A stretch of 64,000 nt of DNA from Mesorhizobium australicum (GTDB lineage Bacteria > Pseudomonadota > Alphaproteobacteria > Rhizobiales > Rhizobiaceae), in contig NZ_FXBL01000004.1 in the NCBI RefSeq assembly GCF_900177325.1, positions 2,976,001-3,040,000 on the forward strand, read 5' to 3'. Each line of letters begins with the position of its first letter. Position 1 is the first letter of the stretch. The translations under genes and the position numbers were made by a program. This document shows positions 47,713 to 61,125 of the stretch, in pieces. Below the pieces are notes generated by a model. The model was not told the origin of the DNA, did no database searches, and saw nothing but the letters and a program-made list of their open reading frames with translations.

Positions 47713-49383
47713 ATGGCGAAAAATGATTCGGCCGAACTCGTCTTCGTCCCGTTGGGCGGCGTCGGCGAAATCGGCATGAACTTCGCGCTCTACGGCTACG
47801 GGCCGGCGAATGCGCGGCAGTGGATCGTGGTCGATGTCGGCGTGACCTTTCCCGGCCCCGACCTGCCGGGCGTCGACCTCGTCCTGCCGGACACGCGTTT
47901 CATCGAGGCCGATCTCGCCAATCTCAAGGGCATCGTCATCACCCACGCCCACGAGGACCACTACGGCGCGCTGCTGGACCTTTGGCCGCGGCTGAAGGCG
48001 CAGGTCTGGATGAGCCCGTTTTCCGCCGGTCTGCTCGAGGCCAAGCGCCAGTCGGAGCGCGGCGCGCCGGAGGTGCCGGTGACGATCTATCGTGCCGGCG
48101 AGACCTTCGAGATCGGCCCGTTTCGCATCGAGGCGATTCCGGTGGCACATTCGATCCCGGAGCCGGTGTCGCTCGCGATCACGACGCCGCTCGGCACGGT
48201 GATCCACACCGGCGACTGGAAGATTGATCCCGCGCCCGAGATCGGCCCCAAAACCGACGAGGCGCGCTTCCGCGCGCTGGGGGATGCGGGCGTCATCGCG
48301 CTGATGTGCGATTCCACCAACGCCATGCGCGAGGGCGAATCCCCGTCCGAGCAGGATGTCGGGAAGGGGCTGCGGGCCGAGATCGAGAAGGCGCCCGCGC
48401 TCGTCGCCATCACCACCTTCTCCTCCAATGTCGGCCGCATCCGCTCCATCGCGGAAGCAGCGCGCGACGCTGGCCGCTCCGTGCTGGTGCTCGGCCGCTC
48501 CATGCGCCGCGTCATCGATGTCGCCGGCGAGCTCGGCTACCTCGACGGGCTGCCTCCCTTCATTGCCGAAGAGGAGTTCGCCGCCGTCCCGCGCGAGAGC
48601 CTGGTGGTTCTTTGCACCGGCAGCCAGGGCGAGGACCGCGCAGCACTCGCGAAGCTGTCGCGCGACGAGCTGCGCTCGGTGAAGCTTGCGGCCGGCGACA
48701 CGGTGATCTTTTCCTCCCGCACCATTCCCGGCAACGAGAAAGCGATCCTGGAGATCAAGAACAGTCTCATCGATATGGGCGTGAAGATCATCGAAGACGG
48801 CGACGCGCTGGTTCACGTCTCCGGCCATCCGCGCCGCTCCGAACTGAAGCGTATGTACGAGTGGACGCGGCCGCGCATCCTCGTGCCGGTGCACGGCGAG
48901 GCAGCCCACCTGGTCGCGCAGGGTTCGCTGGGCGCCATGCAAGGCATTCCCGAGGTCATGCAGGTGCGCAACGGCGACGTCGCCCGGCTGGCGCCCGGCC
49001 CGGCCGAGATCATCGACCAGGTTCCATTCGGCCGGATCTACAAGGACGGCCGCATCATCGGCACCGACGAGGGCGTCGGCGTCAAGGACCGGAGAAAACT
49101 CTCCTTCGCCGGCCATGTCGCGGTCAACGTCGTGCTGGACGAGCGCTACGACCTCGCCGGCGATCCGGACCTCGTGGCGATCGGCCTGCCGCAGCTCAAC
49201 ACCGGCGGCGAGGATTTCGAGGAGATGCTGCTCGACGCTGCTGCCGGCGCGGTCCAGTCCATTCCGCGCCAGCGGCGCAAGGACCTCGACCTCGTGGCAG
49301 AGGCCGTGCGGCGCGCCGTGCGCAGCTCCGCCAATGAGGCCTGGGGCAAGAAACCGGTCGTGACGGTGTTTGTGACATACTAA
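47713..49383 (+). CDS. rnj: Ribonuclease J
   Basis: 556 residues. The metallo-beta-lactamase signature ITHAHEDHYGA (76-86) and the beta-CASP motifs CDSTNAMREG and VHVSGHPRRSELKRM identify RNase J, a 5'-3' exonuclease/endonuclease for mRNA and rRNA maturation. In alphaproteobacteria it matures 23S rRNA 5' ends. Normal length and intact. An IR-rich spacer follows. Confidence 0.93.
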   Translation: MAKNDSAELVFVPLGGVGEIGMNFALYGYGPANARQWIVVDVGVTFPGPDLPGVDLVLPDTRFIEADLANLKGIVITHAHEDHYGALLDLWPRLKAQVWMSPFSAGLLEAKRQSERGAPEVPVTIYRAGETFEIGPFRIEAIPVAHSIPEPVSLAITTPLGTVIHTGDWKIDPAPEIGPKTDEARFRALGDAGVIALMCDSTNAMREGESPSEQDVGKGLRAEIEKAPALVAITTFSSNVGRIRSIAEAARDAGRSVLVLGRSMRRVIDVAGELGYLDGLPPFIAEEEFAAVPRESLVVLCTGSQGEDRAALAKLSRDELRSVKLAAGDTVIFSSRTIPGNEKAILEIKNSLIDMGVKIIEDGDALVHVSGHPRRSELKRMYEWTRPRILVPVHGEAAHLVAQGSLGAMQGIPEVMQVRNGDVARLAPGPAEIIDQVPFGRIYKDGRIIGTDEGVGVKDRRKLSFAGHVAVNVVLDERYDLAGDPDLVAIGLPQLNTGGEDFEEMLLDAAAGAVQSIPRQRRKDLDLVAEAVRRAVRSSANEAWGKKPVVTVFVTY

Positions 49384-49507
49384 GGGAGTAGAGCATTAGG
49401 GGAGTAAGGGAAGATTCGGCGACGGCCGGATCGTCCCGGATGTGCGCGCTTTCGCCCCGTTTCCCGCTTTCTCCTATTGCCCTACTGCCTTATTGCCGTA
49501 CTCCCCT
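49382..49507. repeat. Inverted arrays of short repeats between rnj and mce
   Basis: The left side has AAGGGAGTA and AGGGGAGTA units (49382-49406), the right side TATTGCCC, TACTGCCT, TATTGCCG and TACTCCCC units (from about 49474). AGGGGAGTA at 49398-49406 is the exact complement of TACTCCCCT at 49499-49507. It resembles the heptamer arms around the IVP gene in style, but there is no ORF between and the arms are imperfect. Confidence 0.55.
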
Positions 49508-49526
49508 GAACCCGCGGAGCCGCCTC

Positions 49527-49931
49527 ATGCTCGGACGCTTGAACCATGTCGCCATCGCCGTGCCGGACCTCGCGGCGGCGGCTGCGACCTACCGCGACAC
49601 GCTGGGCGCGACCGTTACTGCGCCGCAGGCGCTGCCCGAACATGGCGTGACCGTCGTCTTCATCGAACTGCCGAACACCAAGATCGAGCTGCTGGAGCCG
49701 CTCGGTACCGACTCGACCATCGCTGGCTTCCTGGCGAAGAACCCGTCGGGCGGCATGCATCACGTCTGCTATGAGGTCGAGGATATCCTGGCCGCGCGCG
49801 ACCAGCTCAAGGCGTCCGGCGCCCGGGTGCTCGGCGACGGCAATCCGAAGATCGGCGCGCATGGCAAGCCGGTTCTGTTCCTCCATCCGAAGGATTTCGC
49901 CGGCACGCTGGTGGAACTGGAACAGGTCTGA
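49527..49931 (+). CDS. mce: Methylmalonyl-CoA epimerase
   Basis: 134 residues. LNHVAIAVPDLAAAAATYRD starts the first vicinal-oxygen-chelate unit, GGMHHVCYEVEDI the second, and HPKDFAGTLVELEQV ends it with the metal ligands. It interconverts (R)- and (S)-methylmalonyl-CoA in propionate breakdown. A short ATG inside the repeats upstream is not used; the start at MLGRLNHV fits the family. Confidence 0.93.
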   Translation: MLGRLNHVAIAVPDLAAAAATYRDTLGATVTAPQALPEHGVTVVFIELPNTKIELLEPLGTDSTIAGFLAKNPSGGMHHVCYEVEDILAARDQLKASGARVLGDGNPKIGAHGKPVLFLHPKDFAGTLVELEQV

Positions 49932-49938
49932 TCCTGCC

Positions 49939-50208
49939 ATGGGCTACTTCTCCGCCTTCGCCATCTTCTTCATCATCTGGTGGATCGTGCTGTTCGCCAC
50001 GCTGCCATTCAGCCTGAAGACGCAGGACGAGGACGGCGAGGTGACGCTGGGCACCGTGTCGAGCGCTCCGCGCGGCGCCCACATGCTGCGGGCGATGGTG
50101 CGCACGACGATCGTCGCCGCGATCATCTTCGGCGGGCTCTACTATCTCAACCAGGTGGCCGGCTACAGCTTCGACGACCTGCCGCGCATCGCGCCCGAGT
50201 TCGACTAG
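49939..50208 (+). CDS. DUF1467 family membrane protein
   Basis: 89 residues. FFIIWWIVLFATLPFSLKTQ is the first helix and the family signature, with a second helix (TTIVAAIIFGGLYYLNQV) near the C terminus. Found next to mce in many Hyphomicrobiales. Function unknown. Confidence 0.9.
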   Translation: MGYFSAFAIFFIIWWIVLFATLPFSLKTQDEDGEVTLGTVSSAPRGAHMLRAMVRTTIVAAIIFGGLYYLNQVAGYSFDDLPRIAPEFD

Positions 50209-50255
50209 GCTGATTCTGTCTCGCCGCCGCGCGCAGCCGCGACGAGCGCCAGAAT

Positions 50256-50275
50256 CTGTTCCGAACAGACGTTCT
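50256..50275. promoter_or_regulatory. Palindrome upstream of recA
   Basis: CTGTTCCGAACAG is a perfect 13-base palindrome, overlapping CGAACAGACGTTCT (50262-50275), which resembles Gram-positive LexA sites. Alphaproteobacterial LexA uses GTTC-N7-GTTC instead, so this may be another regulator's site or chance. Confidence 0.35.
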
Positions 50276-50332
50276 GAAACGAAAAAAGAACATGGAGTGG
50301 AATACATATATTTTTCAATGAGTTGATACCCC

Positions 50333-50361
50333 TTGCCAAAAGAGAACAAAACGGATACAAA
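50333..50361 (+). promoter_or_regulatory. recA promoter with a degenerate SOS box
   Basis: TTGCCA (50333-50338) and TACAAA (50356-50361) with 17 bases between them make a plausible promoter 57 bases before recA. GAAC at 50344 followed by seven bases and ATAC lies between them and resembles the alphaproteobacterial SOS pattern GAAC-N7-GAAC with two mismatches. Confidence 0.5.
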
Positions 50362-50417
50362 TCACCATCGGACAAAGCGGCGCTCGGCCTTCATTGACGA
50401 TCTAGGGGTGATGTATC

Positions 50418-51509
<1,092 letters not shown>

Positions 51510-51537
51510 TCGACCTGCGCAGGCGCAAGGACGTTTC

Positions 51538-51564
51538 GGGCCGCGGTCGATCCGCGGCCCTTTT
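51538..51564 (+). terminator. Intrinsic terminator after recA
   Basis: GGGCCGCGG (51538-51546) pairs with CCGCGGCCC (51552-51560), loop TCGAT, followed by TTTT. It should end recA transcription ahead of alaS. Confidence 0.85.
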
Positions 51565-51689
51565 CACGTCTGCGCCACTCTGCGCCACCAGCACGCCCCG
51601 CGCATTCTGGACAGTGCGGAAGGGCGCCGCTAAAAGGCCGAAGTCCAGAATTCCGCCGGGTTCCCGGCGTTCCCCGCAAAGGCACGAAG

Positions 51690-54350
<2,661 letters not shown>

Positions 54351-54476
54351 GACAGCACGCAAGGTTCATGGGGCGGCGCCATAGGTGCCGCCAGCTTTGG
54401 TATCATCGGGCCGCAGGACGATTCGGCGGCGACGAGACCTGTCTCGTCACCGGCATGATCTCGCTTCATCCCCGCG

Positions 54477-55115
54477 TCAGTCGGATGGCTCGGTGACGAT
54501 GAAGCTCTCCCGCCCGCGCATCGCGCGCCACCAGGTCGATATGTTGGGATGCCTGTCCAGCATTGCGCCGGCAATGTCGGCCTTCTCGAAATAGGCCATG
54601 ACCGGAGCGAGATAGAGGTCGGCGAGAGAAATATCCTCGCCGGTCAGCCACGGCCCGCTTCGCTTCAGACGCGACAATTCGGAGAGGCAGGTTTCGGCGA
54701 CCGGAACAGCCTTCGACACGCGCTCCGTGTCCGTCGTCTCGCCGCGTTCGGGTTTTGAGACGGTCTCGACATAGATATCCCAGACCAGCGTTCTGTAGGC
54801 GTAGGAATCGATGATTCCGATGATCTGGTTCATCACCGCTCGATCGCCTGGCGCGATCGGCTGGAGGAGCGGACCGTCAAACGCTTCGTCGACATAGCGG
54901 ATGATTGGCCCGGTCTCGTAGAGATCGATGCCTGCATGCGAGAAGGCGGGGATGCGAAGGAAGGGATGTCGCTCGCGATACCAGGCGGGTGGTCCGCCCG
55001 GGGCGAAAATATCAACCGGAACAAGCTCATACGCCACGCGCTTCTCTTCGAGCGCGAGGCGGACTATCCGGACATAGACGCTGTAGTCCGATCCGTAGAG
55101 GGTCGGACCTTGCAT
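54477..55115 (-). CDS. Glutathione S-transferase family protein
   Basis: 212 residues. The N-terminal thioredoxin-like domain includes YGSDYSVYVRIVRLALEEK and RIPAFSHAGIDLYETGPI with the cis-Pro, and the C-terminal helical domain has LTGEDISLADLYLAPVM. Substrate unknown. It lies nine bases upstream of the icd stop region on the same strand and downstream of icd in transcription. Confidence 0.87.
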   Translation of the reverse strand: MQGPTLYGSDYSVYVRIVRLALEEKRVAYELVPVDIFAPGGPPAWYRERHPFLRIPAFSHAGIDLYETGPIIRYVDEAFDGPLLQPIAPGDRAVMNQIIGIIDSYAYRTLVWDIYVETVSKPERGETTDTERVSKAVPVAETCLSELSRLKRSGPWLTGEDISLADLYLAPVMAYFEKADIAGAMLDRHPNISTWWRAMRGRESFIVTEPSD

Positions 55116-55124
55116 CGGCGTGCC

Positions 55125-56336
55125 TCAGGCCATCGCCTTCTGCAGGTTCTCGTCGATCTTGTCGAGGAAGCCGGTGGTGGAGAGCCAGGGCTGGTCGGGC
55201 CCGATCAGCAGCGCCAGATCCTTGGTCATGTAGCCGCTCTCGACCGTCTGCACGCACACCTTCTCCAGCGTGTCGGCGAACTTCGCCAGTGCCTCGTTGT
55301 CGTCCAGCTTGGCGCGATGAGCGAGGCCGCGCGTCCAGGCGAAGATCGAGGCGATCGAGTTGGTCGAGGTCTCCTCGCCCTTCTGGTGCTGGCGATAATG
55401 GCGCGTGACCGTGCCGTGCGCGGCTTCGGCCTCGACGGTCTTGCCGTCCGGCGTCAAGAGCACCGAGGTCATCAGGCCGAGCGAGCCGAAGCCCTGCGCC
55501 ACCGTGTCCGACTGCACGTCGCCGTCGTAGTTCTTGCACGCCCAGATGTAGCCGCCGGACCACTTGAGCGAGGAGGCGACCATGTCGTCGATCAGGCGGT
55601 GCTCGTACCAGAGCTTCCGCGCCTTGTATTCGGCGGCGAATTCCTTGTCGTAGATCTCCTGGAAGATGTCCTTGAAGCGGCCGTCATAGGCCTTGAGGAT
55701 GGTGTTCTTGGTCGAGAGATAGACCGGATAGCCGCGCTGCAGGCCGTAGTTCAGCGAGGCGCGCGCGAAGTCGGCGATCGACTCGTCGAGATTGTACATG
55801 CCCATCGCGACGCCCGACGACGGCGCGTCGAACACTTCGTGCTCGATCACTTGGCCGTCCTCGCCGACGAACTTCATCGTCAGCTTGCCCTTGCCGGGGA
55901 AGCGGAAGTCGGTCGCGCGATACTGGTCGCCGAAGGCGTGGCGGCCGACGACGATCGGCTTGGTCCAGCCGGGCACCAGGCGCGGCACGTTCTTGCAGAT
56001 GATCGGCTCGCGAAAAATCACGCCGCCGAGGATGTTGCGGATCGTGCCGTTGGGGCTCTTCCACATCTTCTTGAGCTTGAACTCCTCGACGCGCTGCTCG
56101 TCGGGGGTGATCGTGGCGCATTTCACGCCGACGCCGTATTTCTTGATCGCGTTCGCCGAATCGATCGTCACCTGGTCGTTGGTGGCGTCGCGGTGCTCGA
56201 TACCGAGGTCGTAGTAGTGGAGGTCGATGTCGAGGTAGGGGTGGATCAACTTCTCCTTGATGAACTGCCAGATGATGCGGGTCATCTCGTCGCCGTCGAG
56301 CTCGACGACGGGGTTGGCCACCTTGATCTTCGCCAT
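55125..56336 (-). CDS. icd: NADP-dependent isocitrate dehydrogenase (eukaryote-like)
   Basis: 403 residues, matching the homodimeric NADP-IDH class seen in mitochondria and alphaproteobacteria. [16 protein letters not shown] and [19 protein letters not shown] hold substrate-binding residues, and [20 protein letters not shown] the NADP contacts. It converts isocitrate to 2-oxoglutarate in the citric acid cycle. GAGG lies eight bases before the start. Confidence 0.97.
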   Translation of the reverse strand: MAKIKVANPVVELDGDEMTRIIWQFIKEKLIHPYLDIDLHYYDLGIEHRDATNDQVTIDSANAIKKYGVGVKCATITPDEQRVEEFKLKKMWKSPNGTIRNILGGVIFREPIICKNVPRLVPGWTKPIVVGRHAFGDQYRATDFRFPGKGKLTMKFVGEDGQVIEHEVFDAPSSGVAMGMYNLDESIADFARASLNYGLQRGYPVYLSTKNTILKAYDGRFKDIFQEIYDKEFAAEYKARKLWYEHRLIDDMVASSLKWSGGYIWACKNYDGDVQSDTVAQGFGSLGLMTSVLLTPDGKTVEAEAAHGTVTRHYRQHQKGEETSTNSIASIFAWTRGLAHRAKLDDNEALAKFADTLEKVCVQTVESGYMTKDLALLIGPDQPWLSTTGFLDKIDENLQKAMA

Positions 56337-56481
56337 TGAATGCGCCTCTTTGAGAAAGTCGGAACCGCGGTTCCGCAGAGCCTTGGACTGGAGATTGGGC
56401 CGCTATAGCAAAGCCGTCCGGAAGGCGCAAACGATGCGAAGGGCTTAGGGCGGCTCATGCAGGGAGGAAGAGGAAATTCAT

Positions 56482-57375
56482 ATGTTCCAGCCTGAATTCA
56501 TGGCGTTCGACGCCGGCGGCGTCACGCTGAACGTCGCGCATGCTGGCGACCGGTCGCGGCCGCTGATCATCCTGCTGCACGGCTTTCCTGAATACTGGGC
56601 CGCATGGCGCGAGGTGATGGCTGATCTCGCCTCCGATTTCTTCGTCGTCGCGCCGGATCAGCGGGGCTATGATCTCTCCTCCAAACCGGCGGGCATGGAC
56701 GCCTACCGCACGAAGCACATGGTCGCCGACCTCGCGGCGCTCGCCGACCATTTGTCGCCGGGCAGGCCTTTCGTGCTCGCCGGGCACGACTGGGGCGCCT
56801 CTGTCGCCTATGCCTACGCCTTCGCGCATCCCGGCCGGCTCAGCCGCCTCGTCATCGCCAACGGCGTCCATCCCTGGTGCTTCCAGAAGGCGATCCATGA
56901 CGATCCGGCGCAGCGCGAGGCGAGCCAGTACATCAACAAGCTGCGCGCTCCCGCCGCCGACGAACGCTTGGTCGAGGACGGTTTCCGGCGCACCCTGCGC
57001 ATGATCGAGGGTTTTTCGCGGGCAGACTGGATGACTGGCGAGATCAGAGCCGGCTATCTCGACGCCTGGGGACAGCCCGGCGCGATGCCGGCCATGCTCA
57101 ACTGGTATCGTGCTTCGCCCATCGACGTCCCGGAGCCCGGCGCGTCGGCGGCACGGACGGTGCTCGACACGATCCCGCCCGAGACAATGGCCGTGCGCAT
57201 GCCCCATCTCGTCCTGTGGGGGGAGGAGGACCGCGCTTTGACGGCGTCGTGCCTCCAAGGGCTCGACCGCTTCGCGCCCGACCTGACCATCCAGCGCGTG
57301 CCGGGCGCGGGCCACTGGATCCTGCACGAACAGCCCGGAGCGGTCGCGGCCGCGATCAGGCATTTCGCCGCCTGA
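56482..57375 (+). CDS. Alpha/beta hydrolase, epoxide hydrolase-like
   Basis: 297 residues. HGFPEYW (33-39) is the oxyanion motif, GHDWGA (101-106) carries an aspartate nucleophile D103 as in epoxide hydrolases and fluoroacetate dehalogenases, and GAGHWILHE contains the catalytic histidine. Y and W residues for epoxide activation cannot be assigned surely. Lone gene after icd, on the opposite strand; substrate unknown. Confidence 0.88.
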   Translation: MFQPEFMAFDAGGVTLNVAHAGDRSRPLIILLHGFPEYWAAWREVMADLASDFFVVAPDQRGYDLSSKPAGMDAYRTKHMVADLAALADHLSPGRPFVLAGHDWGASVAYAYAFAHPGRLSRLVIANGVHPWCFQKAIHDDPAQREASQYINKLRAPAADERLVEDGFRRTLRMIEGFSRADWMTGEIRAGYLDAWGQPGAMPAMLNWYRASPIDVPEPGASAARTVLDTIPPETMAVRMPHLVLWGEEDRALTASCLQGLDRFAPDLTIQRVPGAGHWILHEQPGAVAAAIRHFAA

Positions 57376-57465
57376 GGCCTTGCAGCGCGGGCCGCGAGGT
57401 GGGAATGCTGAAAAGCTACCGGCCCGGCAAGGGTCCGGGCGCGGTTGACCACTACTCACCGGAGA

Positions 57466-58236
57466 ATGCACGACGTGGACAAGCGAAACCTGAGCCTCGA
57501 CGAATCCCGCGCGTTGAAGCCGGGCGAGGAGCATTTCGCCGCCTATGTAGGACCGCCGAAGCAGTGGGATTTCATGGGGGCGACGCAATTTCGGCTGCTG
57601 TGCTCGCTCGGCCTGCGGCACCATCATCGCGTGCTCGACGTCGGCTGCGGCTCACTCAGGGCGGGGCGCTTCCTGATGCTCTATCTGGACAAGGGCAACT
57701 ACTACGGCATCGAGCCAAACAAATGGCTCATCGACGACATGGTGGCGAAGGAACTGGGCGAGGAACTGATCAAGCTCAGGGCGCCTCATTTCAGCTATCG
57801 GGATGACTTCGACGCGACGGAGTTTGGCGTCGCGTTCGAGTTCATCGTCGCCCAGTCGATCTTCTCGCATGCAGGGCCCGACATCGTGGTGCCGGCGCTC
57901 AGATCGCTGAAGCGCTCGCTGGCGCCGGGCGGCCTCATGCTTGTCACTTTCCTGGACAGCATCCGGCGGCCGAACAGCCCGGTCGAAAAACCGGGCTGGA
58001 CGTATCCCGGAAACACCGCGTACCTGCCGGAGCGGATCCTGCACTTCATTGGAGAGGCTGGTCTGGTCGGACGCGAACTGCCCTGGTACCACCCGCGCCA
58101 GAACTGGTATGCGATCGCGCACGAGCCGGCGCACCTGCCGCCAAAGGAGTTCGACGTCCACCTGACCGGCGAGGTCATGTCGGAGATCGACCTGTCGAAG
58201 AAGGCGGCGGCCCTGACCGGGCAGGAGGGGGCCTGA
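57466..58236 (+). CDS. Class I SAM-dependent methyltransferase
   Basis: 256 residues. VLDVGCGSLRAGRFL is motif I, NYYGIEPNKWLIDD the second SAM-contact segment. The region LKRSLAPGGLMLVTFLDS is motif post-II. Start uncertain: the ATG at 57466 has GGAG only one base away, GTG at 57475 is an alternative with better spacing. Substrate unknown. Ends before a terminator shared with the convergent gene. Confidence 0.8.
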   Translation: MHDVDKRNLSLDESRALKPGEEHFAAYVGPPKQWDFMGATQFRLLCSLGLRHHHRVLDVGCGSLRAGRFLMLYLDKGNYYGIEPNKWLIDDMVAKELGEELIKLRAPHFSYRDDFDATEFGVAFEFIVAQSIFSHAGPDIVVPALRSLKRSLAPGGLMLVTFLDSIRRPNSPVEKPGWTYPGNTAYLPERILHFIGEAGLVGRELPWYHPRQNWYAIAHEPAHLPPKEFDVHLTGEVMSEIDLSKKAAALTGQEGA

Positions 58237-58247
58237 CTCGAAAACGA

Positions 58248-58273
58248 AAAGGCCCGGCGCAGGCCGGGCCTTT
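58248..58273. terminator. Bidirectional terminator
   Basis: AAAGGCCCGGC (58248-58258) pairs with GCCGGGCCTTT (58263-58273), loop GCAG. The ends are A- and T-rich on each side, so it can stop the methyltransferase gene and the convergent beta-helix gene. Confidence 0.85.
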
Positions 58274-58315
58274 GTCTTCAATGTGCGGACGGTCTTGTGC
58301 GTCCCGTGCGTTTGC

Positions 58316-59284
58316 TTATTGCAGAGCTATGGTGCCTCCAAAAGCCCCGTCGGTGCCGTTGCCGTTGAGCTGGTTGTTGCCGTAGCTGCGGATGTTGGCG
58401 CCGTTGATCGCATTCAAGCCGACGAGGTTGCCCGAGATGACAGACGAGCCGACCCGCACGATCGTATTTGCGCCCGAGGCGCGAATGCCGGTATCGCCGT
58501 TGCTCACGATCTGGCTGCCGGTGACCATGACCTTGCTGCTGCCCGGGTCTGCCTGAACGACAAGACCATGCGACGTCGAGTTGCTGATTTCACTATCGGT
58601 GACCGACAGCTGGATGGTTCCGGTCGTGCCGGTGCCGATGGCGCGGATTCCGACCCTGTTGTCGGTGAACAGCGATCCCTCGACCGAGACCGTCACGCTC
58701 GTGGAGCCAGTCGGCGAGATATCGATGCCCGCGCCGCTTGTCGTCGCGCCGTTGTTGGTGAAGACGGAATCACGCACCACGAGCTTCAGGTTACCCGAGG
58801 TCGCATTGACCATGATGCCGGCGCCGTTCGGCGAGGCGCCGTTGAAGTCGCGGAACACTCCCTTTTCGACGATCAGGGACGAGCCCTGAAGGAAACGGAT
58901 GCCGTTGATGCCCGGCGTGGTGCCTGAGCCGTCGATATCGATACCGCGCAGCACCACGTCGATATCGGCGCCGTTGATGATGATGCCGGTCGTGCCTGAC
59001 GCCAGGATGCTTCCCATCGTGTATTCGCAGGAGAGCGTGATCGATTTGGTGATCGTCACTGCACCGAAGCCGGCTGGGTCGAGGCAGTTGATGATGCCGT
59101 TCGTGGCTGTCTTGGAAATAGCGCCGGCAAAGGTCTTGCATGGCGCGGTGCGGCTGCACGGATTTACGTCGTCGCCGACGCCCGAGACCCAGGTGCGGGT
59201 CGCCTGCGCGGAAGCATTTCCGGCCAAGCCAATGAGTGCGGCAGCGGCAACAGCAGCAGCCGTGATGAGTGTCGAGACCTTCAT
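58316..59284 (-). CDS. Exported right-handed beta-helix protein
   Basis: 322 residues. A signal peptide (MKVSTLITAAAVAAAALIG to ASA) precedes a segment with two close cysteines (NPCSRTAPCKTFAGAISK) and a repeated V.GS.I..N..GI beta-helix, as in pectate-lyase-like proteins. No catalytic residues are recognised. Probably secreted and possibly cell-surface; function unknown. Opposes the methyltransferase gene across a shared terminator. Confidence 0.72.
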   Translation of the reverse strand: MKVSTLITAAAVAAAALIGLAGNASAQATRTWVSGVGDDVNPCSRTAPCKTFAGAISKTATNGIINCLDPAGFGAVTITKSITLSCEYTMGSILASGTTGIIINGADIDVVLRGIDIDGSGTTPGINGIRFLQGSSLIVEKGVFRDFNGASPNGAGIMVNATSGNLKLVVRDSVFTNNGATTSGAGIDISPTGSTSVTVSVEGSLFTDNRVGIRAIGTGTTGTIQLSVTDSEISNSTSHGLVVQADPGSSKVMVTGSQIVSNGDTGIRASGANTIVRVGSSVISGNLVGLNAINGANIRSYGNNQLNGNGTDGAFGGTIALQ

Positions 59285-59437
59285 GGTCGTTCCCTTAATT
59301 CGGAAAAAGCGCTCCTTCGCGCCGGCCTCCTTTAAACCTTGTCAAAATCTGACGCAACGGAAACTTATGCCTGCCTGAGCCGTGCTTGCGACGGCGCGGT
59401 GTTCCTTTCGGCGGCGTTTCATGTCACAGACGCGCGC

Positions 59438-60283
59438 ATGCCCGGTGACCTTTCCCGTCCGCACGACATGCCACCCCCCGCTGTCATCCTCGTCGAGCCG
59501 CAGCTCGGCGAGAACATCGGCATGGTCGCACGCGCCATGGCGAATTTCGGTCTCGCCGAGCTGCGCCTGGTGAAGCCGCGCGACGGCTGGCCGAACGAGA
59601 GCGCACGTGCCACGGCAAGCCGCGCGGACCATGTGATCGACGGCGCGGTCGTGTTCGAGACCCTGCAGGACGCGGTGGCGGACCTCGTCTATGTCGGCGC
59701 GACCACCGCGCGGCCGCGCGACAACTTCAAGCCGGTCGTGGGCCCGGTCGAGGCGGGCCGGGGCTTGAGGGCGCGCAGCAGGGCAGGGCAGAAGACCGGC
59801 CTCCTGTTCGGGCGCGAGCGCTTCGGTCTGTTCAACGAGGAGATCGGACTGGCCGACGAGATCGTCACCTTCCCCGTCAATGCCGAGTTCTCGTCGCTCA
59901 ACATCGCCCAGGCAGTGCTGCTCATGTCCTACGAGTGGATGAAGTCGGGCCTGGAGCACGAGACCGACACGGCCTTTGCCGGCCCTGACCTGACCCCGGC
60001 CGACAAGCGGCACATTCACGGCTTCCTCGGCCATCTCGAACAGGCGCTCGACACGCGCGGTTATTTCCGGCCCGCCGAAAAGAAGCCGAAAATGCTCGAC
60101 AATGTGCGCGCTGTCTTCACCCGGCCAGGCTTCACCGAGCCGGAGGTGAAGGTGCTGCGAGGCGTGCTGGCTTCGCTCGATTATTTCTCGCCGAAAGAGC
60201 CGCGTGGTGCGGGCTATCCCGACCGCAAGCGGGACGCGGACGAGGCCGCGCGCAGGAGCGGGAATGGGAATGACATCGACTGA
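59438..60283 (+). CDS. trmJ: tRNA (cytidine/uridine-2'-O-)-methyltransferase TrmJ
   Basis: 281 residues. [20 protein letters not shown] is the SPOUT-class signature, [16 protein letters not shown] and [14 protein letters not shown] follow. TrmJ methylates position 32 of tRNAs. The start at [10 protein letters not shown] is chosen; an upstream extension to 59339 includes unlikely residues. Its end overlaps the murI start by 20 bases. Confidence 0.9.
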   Translation: MPGDLSRPHDMPPPAVILVEPQLGENIGMVARAMANFGLAELRLVKPRDGWPNESARATASRADHVIDGAVVFETLQDAVADLVYVGATTARPRDNFKPVVGPVEAGRGLRARSRAGQKTGLLFGRERFGLFNEEIGLADEIVTFPVNAEFSSLNIAQAVLLMSYEWMKSGLEHETDTAFAGPDLTPADKRHIHGFLGHLEQALDTRGYFRPAEKKPKMLDNVRAVFTRPGFTEPEVKVLRGVLASLDYFSPKEPRGAGYPDRKRDADEAARRSGNGNDID

Positions 60284-61061
60284 CCGCCCCGTGCTGATGT
60301 TCGATTCCGGCATCGGCGGCCTGACCGTGCTGCGCGAGGCGCGCGTGATCATGCCGGATCGCCGCTTCGTCTATGTCGCGGACGACGCCGGCTTTCCCTA
60401 CGGCGCCTGGGAAGAGAAGGCGCTGTCACGGCGCATCGTCGACCTGTTTGGCGGCCTACTCGCCACCCATCATCCGGAAATCGTTGTTGTTGCCTGCAAT
60501 ACGGCCTCGACCATCGTCCTGTCCGACCTGCGCGCGGCCTATCCGGCAACGCCCTTCGTCGGCACCGTGCCCGCAATCAAGCCGGCCGCGGAGCGCACTC
60601 GCTCGGGCCTCGTCTCGGTCCTTGCCACTCCCGGAACCGTCAAGCGCCAGTATACGCGCGACCTGATCGCGCAATGGGCGACGAAGTGCCATGTCCGCCT
60701 TGTCGGCAGCGACCAGCTCGCGGGCCTAGCGGAGACCTATATGCGCGAGGGTTTCGTCGACGAGGAGGCCGTACGCGCCGAGATCGCCCCGTGTTTCATC
60801 GAGAAGGACGGGCAGCGGACGGACATTGTCGTCCTTGCCTGCACGCATTATCCATTTCTCGCCAACCGCATGCGCAAGACCGCGCCCTGGCCTGTCGACT
60901 GGATCGATCCGGCCGAGGCCATCGCGCGCCGCGCCCTGTCGCTCCTTCCGTCCCGACGGGGGGATACCCCCGCGGGCGAGGACATCGCGATCTTCACCTC
61001 CGGCAAGCCCGATTTCGCCGGAAGACGGCTGATGCAGGGATTCGGCCTCAAGGTCGCCTGA
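60264..61061 (+). CDS. murI: Glutamate racemase
   Basis: 265 residues. [22 protein letters not shown] with the first catalytic cysteine, and LACTHYPFL with the second. It makes D-glutamate for peptidoglycan in the cytoplasm. AGGAG lies five bases before this ATG. It is translationally linked to trmJ by an overlap. Confidence 0.96.
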   Translation: MGMTSTDRPVLMFDSGIGGLTVLREARVIMPDRRFVYVADDAGFPYGAWEEKALSRRIVDLFGGLLATHHPEIVVVACNTASTIVLSDLRAAYPATPFVGTVPAIKPAAERTRSGLVSVLATPGTVKRQYTRDLIAQWATKCHVRLVGSDQLAGLAETYMREGFVDEEAVRAEIAPCFIEKDGQRTDIVVLACTHYPFLANRMRKTAPWPVDWIDPAEAIARRALSLLPSRRGDTPAGEDIAIFTSGKPDFAGRRLMQGFGLKVA

Positions 61062-61125
61062 CGCTTCGCTGGAACCGGCGATATCCCGCCGCGTTGCTTG
61101 TCCACCACAGCGAGGAGAGCAAGCC

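Noticed and set aside
46708..49116. An 802-codon minus-strand frame opposite nuoN, birA and rnj
   Set aside because: All three plus-strand genes are clearly real; the frame crosses gene boundaries and has no family features.
50262..50275. A Gram-positive type LexA box upstream of recA
   Set aside because: The pattern fits well, but alphaproteobacterial LexA recognises direct repeats, so it is listed only as a palindrome of unknown role.
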